Origin: an uncultured Lachnospiraceae bacterium
GTDB taxonomy: Bacteria; Bacillota_A; Clostridia; Lachnospirales; Lachnospiraceae
DNA length: 57,070 nucleotides
Direction of reading: 5' to 3'
Assembly: GCA_947564305.1 (NCBI GenBank)
Contig: CANOBT010000018.1
Location: 1-57,070 of the forward strand
Made by a program: the position numbers and the translations under genes. Shown one piece after another: positions 34,758 through 43,163 of this stretch (position 1 is its first letter; each line of letters starts with the position of its first letter). The notes under the pieces were generated by a model. The model was not told the DNA's origin and searched no databases. It saw nothing but the letters and a program-made list of their open reading frames with translations.

Positions 34758-36152
34758 TCATTCTTGTATCGGCAGTATAGCTTTCACAGCAAATCCGCCA
34801 TATAAGCTATGCTCAATCACCGTAATACCGCCGTGGGCAGCCACAATCTGTTTCACGAGCAACAGCCCTAAACCATGGCGTTGTTCTGTTGTGTTTTCGT
34901 CGCAGACCATATAGTGCGGCGTGTGATTCAGCTTTTCTATCTGCTCATCCGCAGCTCCCGCGCCGTCATCAGCAACAGTTACGATACATTTCCCATTTTC
35001 AATAGAAACGCTGACATAGATTGTACATCCCTGTTCGTTATGATTGATACTATTCTGGATGAGATTGCCGATTGCCCGTTTTACCAAATCCTTATCAACG
35101 TTCACAGGGCAGTGTGTCAAATCCTCCTTGGTTTCCCATTCAACCGGATATTTGTCCTCAATATCCATATTGATAAAGTCCACAACGACCTGACGGACAA
35201 CCGCAACCATGTTTTCCTTTTTCGGATTGATTGGCTGCATATTGTATTCCAGCTTAGAGGCTAGATTGAGATCATTGATTAGATTCCGCATTCGCTGGCT
35301 TTGCTTGACAATCACTTCCGCTTTCCCACGTTCTTCATCTGTCAAATGTACATCCTCCTTGAGCTGTCCTGCATACCCCATCACCACAGATAACGGGGTC
35401 CTGATATCGTGTGATACCCCCGCAATCCAATTTGCCCTGGCCGTCTCCTTTTTGCGGAGCTGGCTCTTTTGAGACTGCAAGATTTCCGAGGTTTGATTGA
35501 TATTCAGAGCAAGCTCAGACAACAATCCCTTTTCTTTAATATAAACAGGTTCTCCTTTTGGCAGGCTTTGTATGCCGTTGACAATAGGCTTGATAGAATT
35601 TAACAATTTAGTGTTTGCAATCAAATAAATCAAAAAAATCAATGCGGCATTAATCATCAAAACGGACAGAATCGTCTTTGGCAGATTGGCAATTAGTTTA
35701 TAATCCCAGCTTGACCACATATGTTTCCAAAAACTGTCCCGCGGGTATCCCAATACGACAAGCCCATTCTCCGCCCCGCTTGTAAATGTGGGATAGCTGT
35801 CTATATACCCGCGTGTCAGGCTTGCGATATCTGCAAGCGTATAGGACATGGGTATCGTTTCCGGAAGTCCCTCGGTCTGCCATACCACCTGCCTTGTATC
35901 ATTATCTATCAAGACAGCCCAAACGTCCGATTGCTGAAGCTCCTGCTTCTGTACCTCCGGCAAAATATAGGCACCATCATCCGTCTGATGCAGAGCCTTT
36001 GCAACCTCCTCTGCAGTTTTCCATGGATAGGCATTGGGCATTTGATTTACCGTAAAGAAAAACAGCAAAATAACATTCAAGACGAGAAGCAGAACACCGC
36101 TCAGCAGCAAGATGCCGACGCACCGCCGTATCAATTTCGGAATACTTTTCAT
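34758..36152 (-). CDS. Two-helix sensor histidine kinase (CprK/lantibiotic-sensing type)
   Basis: 464 residues. Membrane helices at about 9-32 and 160-182 enclose an extracellular domain of about 125 residues. Kinase core: GVSHDIRTPLSVVMGYAG with the phospho-acceptor histidine near residue 245, N box GNLIQNSINHNEQG, G1 VADDGAGA, G2 HGLGLLLVKQI. Its start overlaps the response regulator stop by four bases. Given the divergent LanFEG/CprABC-like transporter, it most likely senses cationic antimicrobial peptides and activates their export. Confidence 0.92.
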   Translation of the reverse strand: MKSIPKLIRRCVGILLLSGVLLLVLNVILLFFFTVNQMPNAYPWKTAEEVAKALHQTDDGAYILPEVQKQELQQSDVWAVLIDNDTRQVVWQTEGLPETIPMSYTLADIASLTRGYIDSYPTFTSGAENGLVVLGYPRDSFWKHMWSSWDYKLIANLPKTILSVLMINAALIFLIYLIANTKLLNSIKPIVNGIQSLPKGEPVYIKEKGLLSELALNINQTSEILQSQKSQLRKKETARANWIAGVSHDIRTPLSVVMGYAGQLKEDVHLTDEERGKAEVIVKQSQRMRNLINDLNLASKLEYNMQPINPKKENMVAVVRQVVVDFINMDIEDKYPVEWETKEDLTHCPVNVDKDLVKRAIGNLIQNSINHNEQGCTIYVSVSIENGKCIVTVADDGAGAADEQIEKLNHTPHYMVCDENTTEQRHGLGLLLVKQIVAAHGGITVIEHSLYGGFAVKAILPIQE

Positions 36153-36859
36153 TTCATCTCTCCTTGTATAGTAAGCTTATACCCCAGTCCCTTGACCGTA
36201 ATCAAAGAGACCGGCCGAGATGGATTTACCTCTATCTTTTCTCTGATACGCCGGATGTGAGCCATCAAAGAATTTTCATACCCAAACGGATTATCTCCCC
36301 ACGCGGCTTCGCACAGCGCATCAATGGTGACAATACGGCCTGCATTGCGGTACAGGACAGCCAAAATATTGTGTTCTTTCGCTGTCAGAGGTATATGCTC
36401 CCCGCCTTTTATCACCTCGGCCCGCGCAAAGTCAATCTCGCTGTCGTGAAGTTTTATGCGTGGATTCTCATCTTTGTAGCTTCTACGGAGGATTGCCAGA
36501 ATACGGAAAATCAGTTCTTTCGGCAGAAACGGCTTTACCACATAGTCGTCAGCGCCAAGGCCAAACCCCTTGAATTTATCCTCATCTTCACCACGGGCAG
36601 TTAAAAAAAGGATGGGATATTCGTCCTCTTTTCTCAATTGCTCCATCAAATCAAAACCGCTGCCATCGGGCAGCATAACATCCAGAATCGCAAGCTCCGG
36701 CTTGGATACAGAGGCTAACGAAAGTGCATCTTTCTTATTTTTAGCTGTTGTAATATTCTCAAAACCTTCTGCCTCTAAAATTGACACCACCATATCTAAA
36801 ATTTCCTGCTCATCATCCACAAGCAAGATTTTTTTGCTTTTTAAATATTCAAAATTCAT
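36149..36859 (-). CDS. OmpR/PhoB-family response regulator (CprR-like)
   Basis: 236 residues. Receiver domain with the acidic pocket in LLVDDEQE and the phospho-acceptor in LAILDVMLPDGSG near residue 52, conserved lysine in VVKPFLPKE, then an OmpR-type winged helix (LTAKEHNILAVLYRNAGRIV, residues 150-236). ATG at 36859 follows GGAGAG; a longer frame from 36883 is possible but less likely. It likely binds the 11-base direct repeats before the transporter operon at 37080-37101. Confidence 0.94.
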   Translation of the reverse strand: MNFEYLKSKKILLVDDEQEILDMVVSILEAEGFENITTAKNKKDALSLASVSKPELAILDVMLPDGSGFDLMEQLRKEDEYPILFLTARGEDEDKFKGFGLGADDYVVKPFLPKELIFRILAILRRSYKDENPRIKLHDSEIDFARAEVIKGGEHIPLTAKEHNILAVLYRNAGRIVTIDALCEAAWGDNPFGYENSLMAHIRRIREKIEVNPSRPVSLITVKGLGYKLTIQGEMK

Positions 36860-36879
36860 GGGCTTCTCTCCTATTATGA

Positions 36880-37030
36880 GCACTTAGTGCCTGTCCTTTA
36901 GGCACTTACGTGCGAATTATAGTTACCTGACCACTTAGCGAGGTCTTTTCGAGCTTAGTGGCAGAGTAACTTCCTAATTACAAGCGCTTAGTGCCTGTCT
37001 TTTAGGCGCTTATGTGCAAATTTACTTTGC
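36880..37030. repeat. Modular intergenic repeat with three hairpins
   Basis: Two closely similar units, 36880-36917 (GCACTTAGTGCCTG.CCTTTA) and 36983-37022 (GCGCTTAGTGCCTG.CTTTTA), each with an inverted GTGC or GCGC pairing, flank a central hairpin 36924-36972 (GTTAC..CCACTTAGC..GCTTAGTGG..GTAAC). The whole 150-base block fills the space between the response regulator and the transporter promoter. It does not code. It looks like a composite extragenic repeat. Confidence 0.6.
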
Positions 37031-37079
37031 CTTCCATATAATAACAGAAATCCATGCTTTTTTCTACGGGAGCGGGAAA

Positions 37080-37135
37080 ATGTAAGGTAGATGTAAGGTA
37101 AAGAGAATGTTACTGCAAGGTTGAACTTGTAAAAT
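37080..37135 (+). promoter_or_regulatory. Activator-type promoter of the peptide-resistance transporter
   Basis: Two exact 10-base copies of ATGTAAGGTA spaced by 11 bases (37080-37090 and 37091-37101), the one-turn direct repeat typical of OmpR-family regulators, stand just upstream of a promoter that has a fair -10 (TAAAAT, 37130-37135) but no recognisable -35 at the right spacing. That combination suggests dependence on the phosphorylated regulator encoded next door. Confidence 0.65.
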
Positions 37136-37167
37136 AGAACCTGCAACAACGAAAGGAGAGAAAAACG

Positions 37168-37920
37168 ATGAACATCATACAAACAAAAAACCTTACAAAA
37201 TCATATGCAGACTTCACCGCTGTATCCGGAATTAATCTTCACATTCCGAAAGGATGCGTTTATGGATTCTTAGGCCCGAACGGGGCCGGCAAATCCACCA
37301 CCATGAAAATGTTTCTCGGACTGACCAAACCTACAAGCGGCGCTTTTATCATTGACGGGAAAAAATATCCGGAAAACCGGGTGGAAATCCTGAAAGAAGT
37401 CGGCTCATTTATTGAAGCCCCTGCTTTCTATGGGAACTTGAGCGGCGAGGAAAATCTGGACATTATCCGCAAAATCTTAGGTCTGCCGAAATCTGCCGTT
37501 TCAGAAGCCTTGGATTTGGTCGGTCTTACACAGCACAAAAACAGGCTTGCAAAAAAATACTCTCTCGGAATGAAACAGCGATTAGGTCTTGCGAGCGCTT
37601 TGATCGGAAGGCCACCTATTTTAATTCTTGACGAGCCAACTAACGGGCTGGACCCTGTCGGAATTCATGAAATCAGAACGCTTATCCGTTCTCTGCCGGA
37701 GAAATTTAACTGCACGGTACTGGTATCGTCTCATCTGCTGTCTGAAATCGAACTCATGGCAGATTACATCGGTATTCTGAATCACGGTCATCTGTTATTT
37801 GAAGGAACGATGGAGGAATTGAAATCAAATGCAGCAATGCAAGGCTTCCCCACGGATAATCTGGAAGAAACCTTCCTTGCATTGATTGATTCTGACAACA
37901 GGAGAGGTGGTGCAAGATGA
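37168..37920 (+). CDS. Antimicrobial-peptide resistance ABC transporter ATPase (LanF/CprA type)
   Basis: 250 residues. Walker A GPNGAGKSTTMKM near residue 38, Q-loop, signature YSLGMKQRLGLASALIG, Walker B PILILDEPTNGLDPVG. This short BcrA/LanF type works with two small permeases to expel or shield against lantibiotics and bacitracin-like peptides. GGAGAG precedes the ATG; its stop overlaps the next gene by four bases. Neighbouring kinase and regulator complete a CprRK-CprABC-like module. Confidence 0.93.
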   Translation: MNIIQTKNLTKSYADFTAVSGINLHIPKGCVYGFLGPNGAGKSTTMKMFLGLTKPTSGAFIIDGKKYPENRVEILKEVGSFIEAPAFYGNLSGEENLDIIRKILGLPKSAVSEALDLVGLTQHKNRLAKKYSLGMKQRLGLASALIGRPPILILDEPTNGLDPVGIHEIRTLIRSLPEKFNCTVLVSSHLLSEIELMADYIGILNHGHLLFEGTMEELKSNAAMQGFPTDNLEETFLALIDSDNRRGGAR

Positions 37921-38639
37921 GCTTTCGAATGGAATGCAAAAAAATGAAACGAACCGGCTTTTTACCCGCCTTTCTCTGCGGTGGTTTTTTAGCCGCAGGC
38001 GTCCCCGTCCTCAATATGGCCGTCCGTTCCGAAATCTATCTGGGGCTTGATACGCCGCCCGTTCAGATTTTGATGGATGCAAACTGGCAGATGATGGCAA
38101 TGCTCAACATTTTGCTTATGGTAGCCGGTGCCTGCCTGATGTACCACACAGAATACGCAGACCTCGCCATACAAAGAATGTGTACGCTGCCGATCAAAGA
38201 AAGCAGGCTGTTTTTCGGAAAAGCCGCCTTGATGGTTTTCATGTGTGTGGTAATACTGGCGCTAGAAACCGCAGGCATCGCTTTCTGCTCCTGCCATTGG
38301 TTTGATTTATCCGCGGATTTATGTGTGGAAATCCTGAAAAATTCGGGATACGCTTTGCTGCTGATGCTTCCAGCAGCATTCGCTTCACTGCTGATTGCAT
38401 CGGCATGTAAAAATATGTGGGTTTCGCTCGGAATTGGAGTTGTATGTGTATTCACAGCTACCATGCTGCCTGCCAGGAACTTCGTGTTATCGCTGTTTCC
38501 TTTTGCAATGCCATTTCAGATATTTGCAGGTACTGCTGAAAATATCATTCGCAATTTTGTGATTACCGCAGTCATCGAAACCATTATGATTGCAATGGCA
38601 GAGGTTATATTTTTGAATGTCAGGAGGTCATTTTCATGA
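37917..38639 (+). CDS. Lantibiotic-immunity type ABC permease (LanE/MutE-like)
   Basis: 240 residues, six hydrophobic segments (about 18-36, 55-75, 102-124, 140-160, 165-190 and 212-235). The N terminus MSFRMECKKMKRTGFLPAF, with a cytoplasmic basic stretch before the first helix, is usual for this family. Four-base overlaps with both neighbours indicate strict cotranslation. It forms the membrane part with the following permease. Confidence 0.88.
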   Translation: MSFRMECKKMKRTGFLPAFLCGGFLAAGVPVLNMAVRSEIYLGLDTPPVQILMDANWQMMAMLNILLMVAGACLMYHTEYADLAIQRMCTLPIKESRLFFGKAALMVFMCVVILALETAGIAFCSCHWFDLSADLCVEILKNSGYALLLMLPAAFASLLIASACKNMWVSLGIGVVCVFTATMLPARNFVLSLFPFAMPFQIFAGTAENIIRNFVITAVIETIMIAMAEVIFLNVRRSFS

Positions 38640-39406
38640 ATTTTTTATCTCTCATCTGTATTGAATTCAAAAAAATCCGCCGCTCTAAAATCATTTGGAT
38701 ATTAACAGCATCCACTATCATTCTATGGCTGCCCTCCATCTTAAATGCTGATATGAACTTTGGAATGCAGGCAGAAGGCATTTCGCCGGAAAACAACTTT
38801 TTCATACAGGGGTTTATGGGAATGGCATGGTTTATGTTTCCTGCAAGCATGGTCGTAGGTACGGTTTTGCTGAATATGACAGAACGAAGCAATCGAGGTA
38901 TCTTAAAAATGCTTTCCCTGCCCATCAACACCGCCAAATTATGTCTGGCAAAATTTGTGGTCCTGCTTGCCATGGCAGCTTTTCAAATACTCATGACAAT
39001 TGCCCTGTATTTCGTGAGTGCAGGAATTGTATCAAAAACGCAAGATTATGGTTTCATACTGCAGCCGTGGTTTGTTTTCAAGGAGGCCGGATTGATATTT
39101 GCAGCTGCAATCCCGATGCTTGCATTTTTCTGGCTTTTGTCAGTCTGTATCCAGACTCCTATTTTTTCTATCGGAATCGGGCTGGCCTCTATTGTGCCGT
39201 CGGTTTTGATGATTAACACGAAGGTATGGTTTGCCTATCCCATGTCCTATCCGTTCTTTGTCATCACTGCGGAATATGGAAAATTAGCTGCCAACCTCAC
39301 AACTGCTCAGGTCGAGCTGATTCCATGGATTCCGGCGGCCTTCGGCATTACGATTACTTGTTTATTGATTTCCTGCCTTTGTTTTGGGCGGGCTGAAAGG
39401 AGATAA
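38636..39406 (+). CDS. Lantibiotic-immunity type ABC permease (LanG/MutG-like)
   Basis: 256 residues, six membrane segments, opening with the typical MNFLSLICIEFKKIRRSKI. It overlaps the preceding gene by four bases, and its stop overlaps the start of the following small gene. Second permease subunit of the transporter. Confidence 0.88.
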   Translation: MNFLSLICIEFKKIRRSKIIWILTASTIILWLPSILNADMNFGMQAEGISPENNFFIQGFMGMAWFMFPASMVVGTVLLNMTERSNRGILKMLSLPINTAKLCLAKFVVLLAMAAFQILMTIALYFVSAGIVSKTQDYGFILQPWFVFKEAGLIFAAAIPMLAFFWLLSVCIQTPIFSIGIGLASIVPSVLMINTKVWFAYPMSYPFFVITAEYGKLAANLTTAQVELIPWIPAAFGITITCLLISCLCFGRAERR

Positions 39407-39696
39407 TGACTATGAAAAACAAAATTTTAACCACAATCAGCACTCTTATGATTCTGATACCTTGGACCATTCTTCCGCTCAGAACGTTTGACTGGGCGCT
39501 GCAGTCACCTACGGCAGAAATCATGATTGCCTGCTATGCCGTGTTTATGATTGCCAGCGGAATCTTCACCATGATTTCCTATATAAAAGCGAAAGCACAA
39601 AACAGCCTGATGAAAATATGTTTAGTTGTAAACAGCCTTTATGCCGTTTTTGGTGTTTTTGCGCTTGGGATGATGTTTTTGCCTAGAATAATGTGA
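39406..39696 (+). CDS. Small membrane protein at the end of the peptide-resistance operon
   Basis: 96 residues with three hydrophobic helices (about 8-26, 36-57 and 70-92) joined by short loops. It is coupled to the last permease by overlapping stop and start, so it belongs to the operon; its family is not recognised. It may be an accessory subunit. Confidence 0.75.
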   Translation: MTMKNKILTTISTLMILIPWTILPLRTFDWALQSPTAEIMIACYAVFMIASGIFTMISYIKAKAQNSLMKICLVVNSLYAVFGVFALGMMFLPRIM

Positions 39697-39779
39697 GGTT
39701 GGCAAGAATAACGAGTATATATCCGCAATATAGCATGATATTAAAAAGTTTTACGGTTTATAATCGTAAAATTAATTGA

Positions 39780-40040
39780 ATTTTTGTAAATGTTCACATT
39801 GGAAAAACAAATGACGGAGAAACTGACTTTGTAGCAATGAGACAAAATGATAAGCTTTATGTTCAGGTTACACAGGAGATCAATTCTGAAAAGACGGAAA
39901 AACGGGAATACAACCGTCTGCTTGAAATGCACGACAACTACCCCAAATATGTACTCAGTACAGATGAATTTGCAAGCGGAAACTATAAGGGTATTAAGAC
40001 AATGCACATCGCAGATTTCCTGCTCAGCTCTGATTATTAA
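39780..40040 (+). pseudogene. C-terminal remnant of an ATPase with DUF4143-type tail
   Basis: A single reading frame gives VNVHIGKTNDGETDFVAM, then VQVTQEINSEKTEKREYN, NYPKYVLSTDEFASGN and GIKTMHIADFLLSS up to a stop. These words are the conserved end of large AAA-type ATPases with a DUF4143 nuclease-like domain. All upstream parts (Walker motifs and most of the protein) are missing and an in-frame stop lies just before, so it is a decayed fragment. It marks the start of an unstable accessory stretch. Confidence 0.75.
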
Positions 40041-40108
40041 AATCAAATATCAGGGAGACGCCCACCTAAACAACAGCCCGAAGTTAATCAGGCTCTAATT
40101 TCCTAAAA

Positions 40109-40138
40109 GGCTGGCATCCTATACAGAAAATGCCAGCC
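40109..40138. terminator. Bidirectional terminator
   Basis: GGCTGGCAT and ATGCCAGCC form a perfect nine-base-pair stem with a 12-base loop; TTTTAGG follows on the minus strand and CTTTAT on the plus strand. It lies after the stop of the first lipoprotein gene. Confidence 0.75.
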
Positions 40139-40158
40139 CTTTATGAAAACCTTACTGT

Positions 40159-40806
40159 CTATTTTTTGTGGACTCCGATAAGCTGCAACGAGCACCCACG
40201 CCATCCTGCGTCATCAGTTATGGAAAAATCTTCTATCACATAACCTCTTAAAAGCACTTCGTCACCTTCCGTCAGGTTTCCAACCATTTCTTTACATTCC
40301 TCCATAGTCATCCACTCATTCTCCCATGAATAGTAAATTCCCTCAACAGTAACCGCCATATTCTCAGGCGGTTCTACCATAGATTTCATTCTAACTATGA
40401 TGGTGCCTGCCCCCTCATCTACATCTACTTCGTCCAATATTCCGGTAATTTCCATATATTTTCCGTTATACTTTACAGCAACAGCTTCGATATCTCCATA
40501 CATTTCTGTCACAAATTCATCCATTGTACATGCAACATATTCCAGTTCGTCCGGATTTTTCCGTGTTTCTATATTCTCAATCCTCTCAGATGACTTTGCA
40601 ATATCTTCAATATTATCAGATGGAGCTGTACTCTCTTCAATACTTCCAGATGAATCCACGTTCTCCTCTGTATTATCTGTTGTTTCAGTTTCCTTTTCCG
40701 GTGTATTTTTTACATCAGGTTCATCCTTAGTACTGCAGGCGCTCATGCAGGCGCTCATGCAAACGATTATGAATACACTGATCATAAAAAGCAAAAATCG
40801 TTTCAT
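40159..40806 (-). CDS. Surface lipoprotein with OB-fold-like C-terminal domain
   Basis: 215 residues. Lipoprotein signal peptide with candidate cysteines at residues 20 and 24 (VCMSACMSACS), then a low-complexity threonine/glutamate/serine linker (about 27-85) and a C-terminal domain (about 90-215) with NGKYMEITGILDEVDVDEG and GDEVLLRGYVIEDFS, which resembles the tRNA_anti-like OB fold seen in clostridial lipoproteins. Function unknown. It follows the other lipoprotein gene by 50 bases and is probably on the same message. Confidence 0.8.
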   Translation of the reverse strand: MKRFLLFMISVFIIVCMSACMSACSTKDEPDVKNTPEKETETTDNTEENVDSSGSIEESTAPSDNIEDIAKSSERIENIETRKNPDELEYVACTMDEFVTEMYGDIEAVAVKYNGKYMEITGILDEVDVDEGAGTIIVRMKSMVEPPENMAVTVEGIYYSWENEWMTMEECKEMVGNLTEGDEVLLRGYVIEDFSITDDAGWRGCSLQLIGVHKK

Positions 40807-40855
40807 GCCTTTTTCTCCTTAGATTTATTCTAAATTCTAATGCCTTACACAGATA

Positions 40856-41557
40856 TCACTCAAATGTCACGTTCGTTGTTACAATTTCCATCCAATCTCT
40901 TGACGACAAAAGAAGTGGCTCTCCAACCATTGCGTTCACAGTAATTGATTCCCTCCATTTTGCAATGCCATCACACACGCAATCCATCAATTCTGCTGTC
41001 TGTGCATCTATGTAATACGTTTCTGGTTCTATATTTGAGTCATCACTCTCTCCACCTAGTAATTGGATTGTTTTTTGTCGAAGACGTTCTCCAAAATAGC
41101 CCCATGGCTTTGGTTCCCCTTTACCGCCAATATTTTCCGGCCATGTAAAATCTTTTGGTGCTATATTGTATTTGTCAAGGTATCCTTCACGAACACTCTG
41201 TTCTATCATATCATAAAGCTGTTGCTCCGAACCTTCCGAATGTTCCAACATTTTCGTCACATCTACAGGCTCAATAGGCTCTGTTCCTAATAATCTTTCC
41301 CGCTCTGCCTGGTCTGATTTCTGCTCCTCTATCATTTCAACATTCTCTTCCTGAGTCTCCCCCTGTACATCAGGCTCCTCTGTCTCCGGTTCTTCCTCCT
41401 GTACGTCAGTTTCTTCCGTCTGTTTTTCCGACGCCTCCGTCTTCGTTTCTTCCGGTTCAGTCGAGTCCTCCTTTTTACTTCCACATGCTGCCACCATTGC
41501 AATTACCATTGCTGCTACCATAATAATACTTAAAAACCGTTTTATACTACGCTTCAT
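40856..41557 (-). CDS. Surface lipoprotein, unknown function
   Basis: 233 residues. Signal peptide MKRSIKRFLSIIMVAAMVIA with a lipobox cysteine near residue 25 (VAACGSKKED), a very acidic linker rich in glutamate and threonine (26-105), and a globular C-terminal part (about 110-233) containing NIAPKDFTWPENIGGKGEPK and ETYYIDAQTAELMDCVCDGI. No family recognised. It lies downstream of a promoter with an unusual G9 spacer tract. Confidence 0.8.
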   Translation of the reverse strand: MKRSIKRFLSIIMVAAMVIAMVAACGSKKEDSTEPEETKTEASEKQTEETDVQEEEPETEEPDVQGETQEENVEMIEEQKSDQAERERLLGTEPIEPVDVTKMLEHSEGSEQQLYDMIEQSVREGYLDKYNIAPKDFTWPENIGGKGEPKPWGYFGERLRQKTIQLLGGESDDSNIEPETYYIDAQTAELMDCVCDGIAKWRESITVNAMVGEPLLLSSRDWMEIVTTNVTFE

Positions 41558-41768
41558 CTTGTCGCCTCATTTCCGATAAATAAAAATTATCACTTCATGA
41601 ATTTCAGGTTTCCTTGTTACCATATGTCTCACATTCTGTTGACTAGTCCGCTAAAACAATCACGAAATCTATTGCTCATAAACAGCGAATGTATTTATTC
41701 CTCCTTCTCTTCCCCCTTTCACCGTCTTCGATATATGTCCCAAAATAAATTAGACATTTCACCTGTTT

Positions 41769-41799
41769 ATTTTACCCCCCCCCGATATAAATTTGTCAA
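41769..41799 (-). promoter_or_regulatory. Promoter with a nine-G tract in its spacer (possible phase-variable promoter)
   Basis: On the minus strand a perfect TTGACA (41799-41794), then AATTTATATC, nine G (41783-41775) and TAAAAT (41774-41769). The spacer is 19 bases; loss of two G would make it 17. It points towards the two lipoprotein genes, about 210 bases upstream of the first. The rest of 41558-41905 holds no gene I can support. Confidence 0.6.
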
Positions 41800-41883
41800 C
41801 TCTAAAACATCCTGAACAATACTAAAACCAACTATATCTATAACGAGTGTATGAGATAATAACCGGTCATTAAAATTTCAGCA

Positions 41884-41912
41884 TTTACATTCTCCATTTT
41901 GTCTGTTATACT
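41884..41912 (+). promoter_or_regulatory. Promoter of Rpn-type nuclease copy 1
   Basis: TTTACA (41884-41889), a 17-base spacer and TATACT (41907-41912). The tandem duplication begins at 41906, so copy 2 inherited the -10 but not this -35. Confidence 0.6.
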
Positions 41913-43046
41913 AATCGCGTGAACACAAATCGGAACATGCCATTCCGGCATCCGACAATTCTGGCATCTCGCCATCCTTCACAATAACTGTAATTTATGA
42001 ACCCTGGGGATACAAAAGAAAGGATTGATTGATATTTTATGAAAGAAAAACTTGAGCCTAATAACACAAAATTATGGGATGAAATCCTCAAAGCAATTGT
42101 GGATGCCATGCCAGAACAGCTTTTTCCTCTTTTCAAAGAAGTGTATGGAAAGGAATATCCAAAAGGCACACCTATCACTCTGCTTGCCACGGAATACTCT
42201 ACCTATCAGAAAAACCCTAACGCACCGCCAAGTTCCCGTCTCACTGATATCACTTTACTGGTAAACAATACAGATTATTATCATTTGGAGTGCCAGATGG
42301 AGAACGAGCGAGAAATGGTTATTCGCATGATAGCCTATGACCTTCATGTTGCCATGAAGTACACAGTTTTTGATGAACAAAAGTCTGATGAGCTTGTCAT
42401 GTATTTTCCGCGTTCCGCAGTCATTTACCCTTCCAAAAACCAACATCTTCCAGAAGTTCTGCGATGCCACATTATTTTTCAAGATGGAAGCGAACATATT
42501 TATCAGATTCCTACCGTTAGAATCCAGTCCTATTCTTTACGTGAAATCCGTGAAAAACATCTCAACATCTTCATACCCTATGTCTTACTCAGACTCCGTC
42601 CCAAATTAAATCCCAAAAGAAAGCATCCGCTGACGAAAAAGGAATTGACAGACTTAGTGAACGAGGCTATATTAGTATTAAAAGATGAACTATGTAACGG
42701 TTATCTTACAGAACAGGAATATAACGACTACATCAACCTTTTCCGTTTTGCTGCTGACAAAATATTTGAAAATGAAAAGCACTCTGAATTCCGAAAGGAG
42801 GTTGACCGCATGACAAAACCATTGATTGAACTCCCCAGCGTCCGGGAGAAGAGACTGCGTGCTGAGATTGAGGCTTTACGCGCGGAAAAGGATGCTAGGC
42901 TTGCTGAAAAAGATGCCGAACTCGCTAAAATGAAAGAATTACTGAATAAATATAATATTGCTATAGCTCCATAGATAAATGAAACTCCCCCCTGTGACAG
43001 ATTACAGGATAAGCAATATCCATTGTGATTGAGCTACAGGGGAGTT
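41906..43046 (+). repeat. Tandem duplication unit 1 (Rpn-type nuclease gene)
   Basis: Starts TTATACTAATCGCGTGAACA and contains the leader, the nuclease gene and its terminator hairpin; unit 2 begins at 43047 with the same words. Identity is high along the leader and the gene, with point differences and deletions in unit 2. Confidence 0.75.
42039..42974 (+). CDS. Rpn family PD-(D/E)XK nuclease (recombination-promoting nuclease/transposase-like)
   Basis: 311 residues. Nuclease core in the N-terminal half: RLTDITLLVNN supplies the acidic residue and YHLECQMENE the ExQ variant of the PD-(D/E)XK motif near residues 65-90. The C-terminal half holds a helical region (TDLVNEAILVLKDELCNG) and a charged coiled coil with repeated AEKDA words (275-300). 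Rpn proteins are DNA endonucleases related to transposase_31 and linked to RecA-independent recombination or phage defence. Intact copy of a tandem pair. The ribosome binding site (AAAGGA) is distant, about 14 bases. Confidence 0.85.
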   Translation: MKEKLEPNNTKLWDEILKAIVDAMPEQLFPLFKEVYGKEYPKGTPITLLATEYSTYQKNPNAPPSSRLTDITLLVNNTDYYHLECQMENEREMVIRMIAYDLHVAMKYTVFDEQKSDELVMYFPRSAVIYPSKNQHLPEVLRCHIIFQDGSEHIYQIPTVRIQSYSLREIREKHLNIFIPYVLLRLRPKLNPKRKHPLTKKELTDLVNEAILVLKDELCNGYLTEQEYNDYINLFRFAADKIFENEKHSEFRKEVDRMTKPLIELPSVREKRLRAEIEALRAEKDARLAEKDAELAKMKELLNKYNIAIAP

Positions 43047-43048
43047 TT
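42982..43048 (+). terminator. Branched terminator after Rpn copy 1
   Basis: Outer arms AAACTCCCC and GGGGAGTTT enclose smaller stems (CTGT/ACAG and GGATA/TATCC), followed by TTTTATA. It ends exactly where duplication unit 2 begins. Confidence 0.65.
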
Positions 43049-43163
43049 ATACTAATCGCGTGAACACAAATCGGAACATGTCATTCCGGCATCTCTCCAT
43101 CCTTCACAACAATTGTAATTTATGAACCATTGTGATACAAAAGAAAGGATCGATTGATATTTT

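Noticed and set aside
41597..41815. 72-codon plus-strand frame before the Rpn gene
   Set aside because: No ribosome binding site, no protein-like pattern, and it runs through the C9 tract and the minus-strand promoter.
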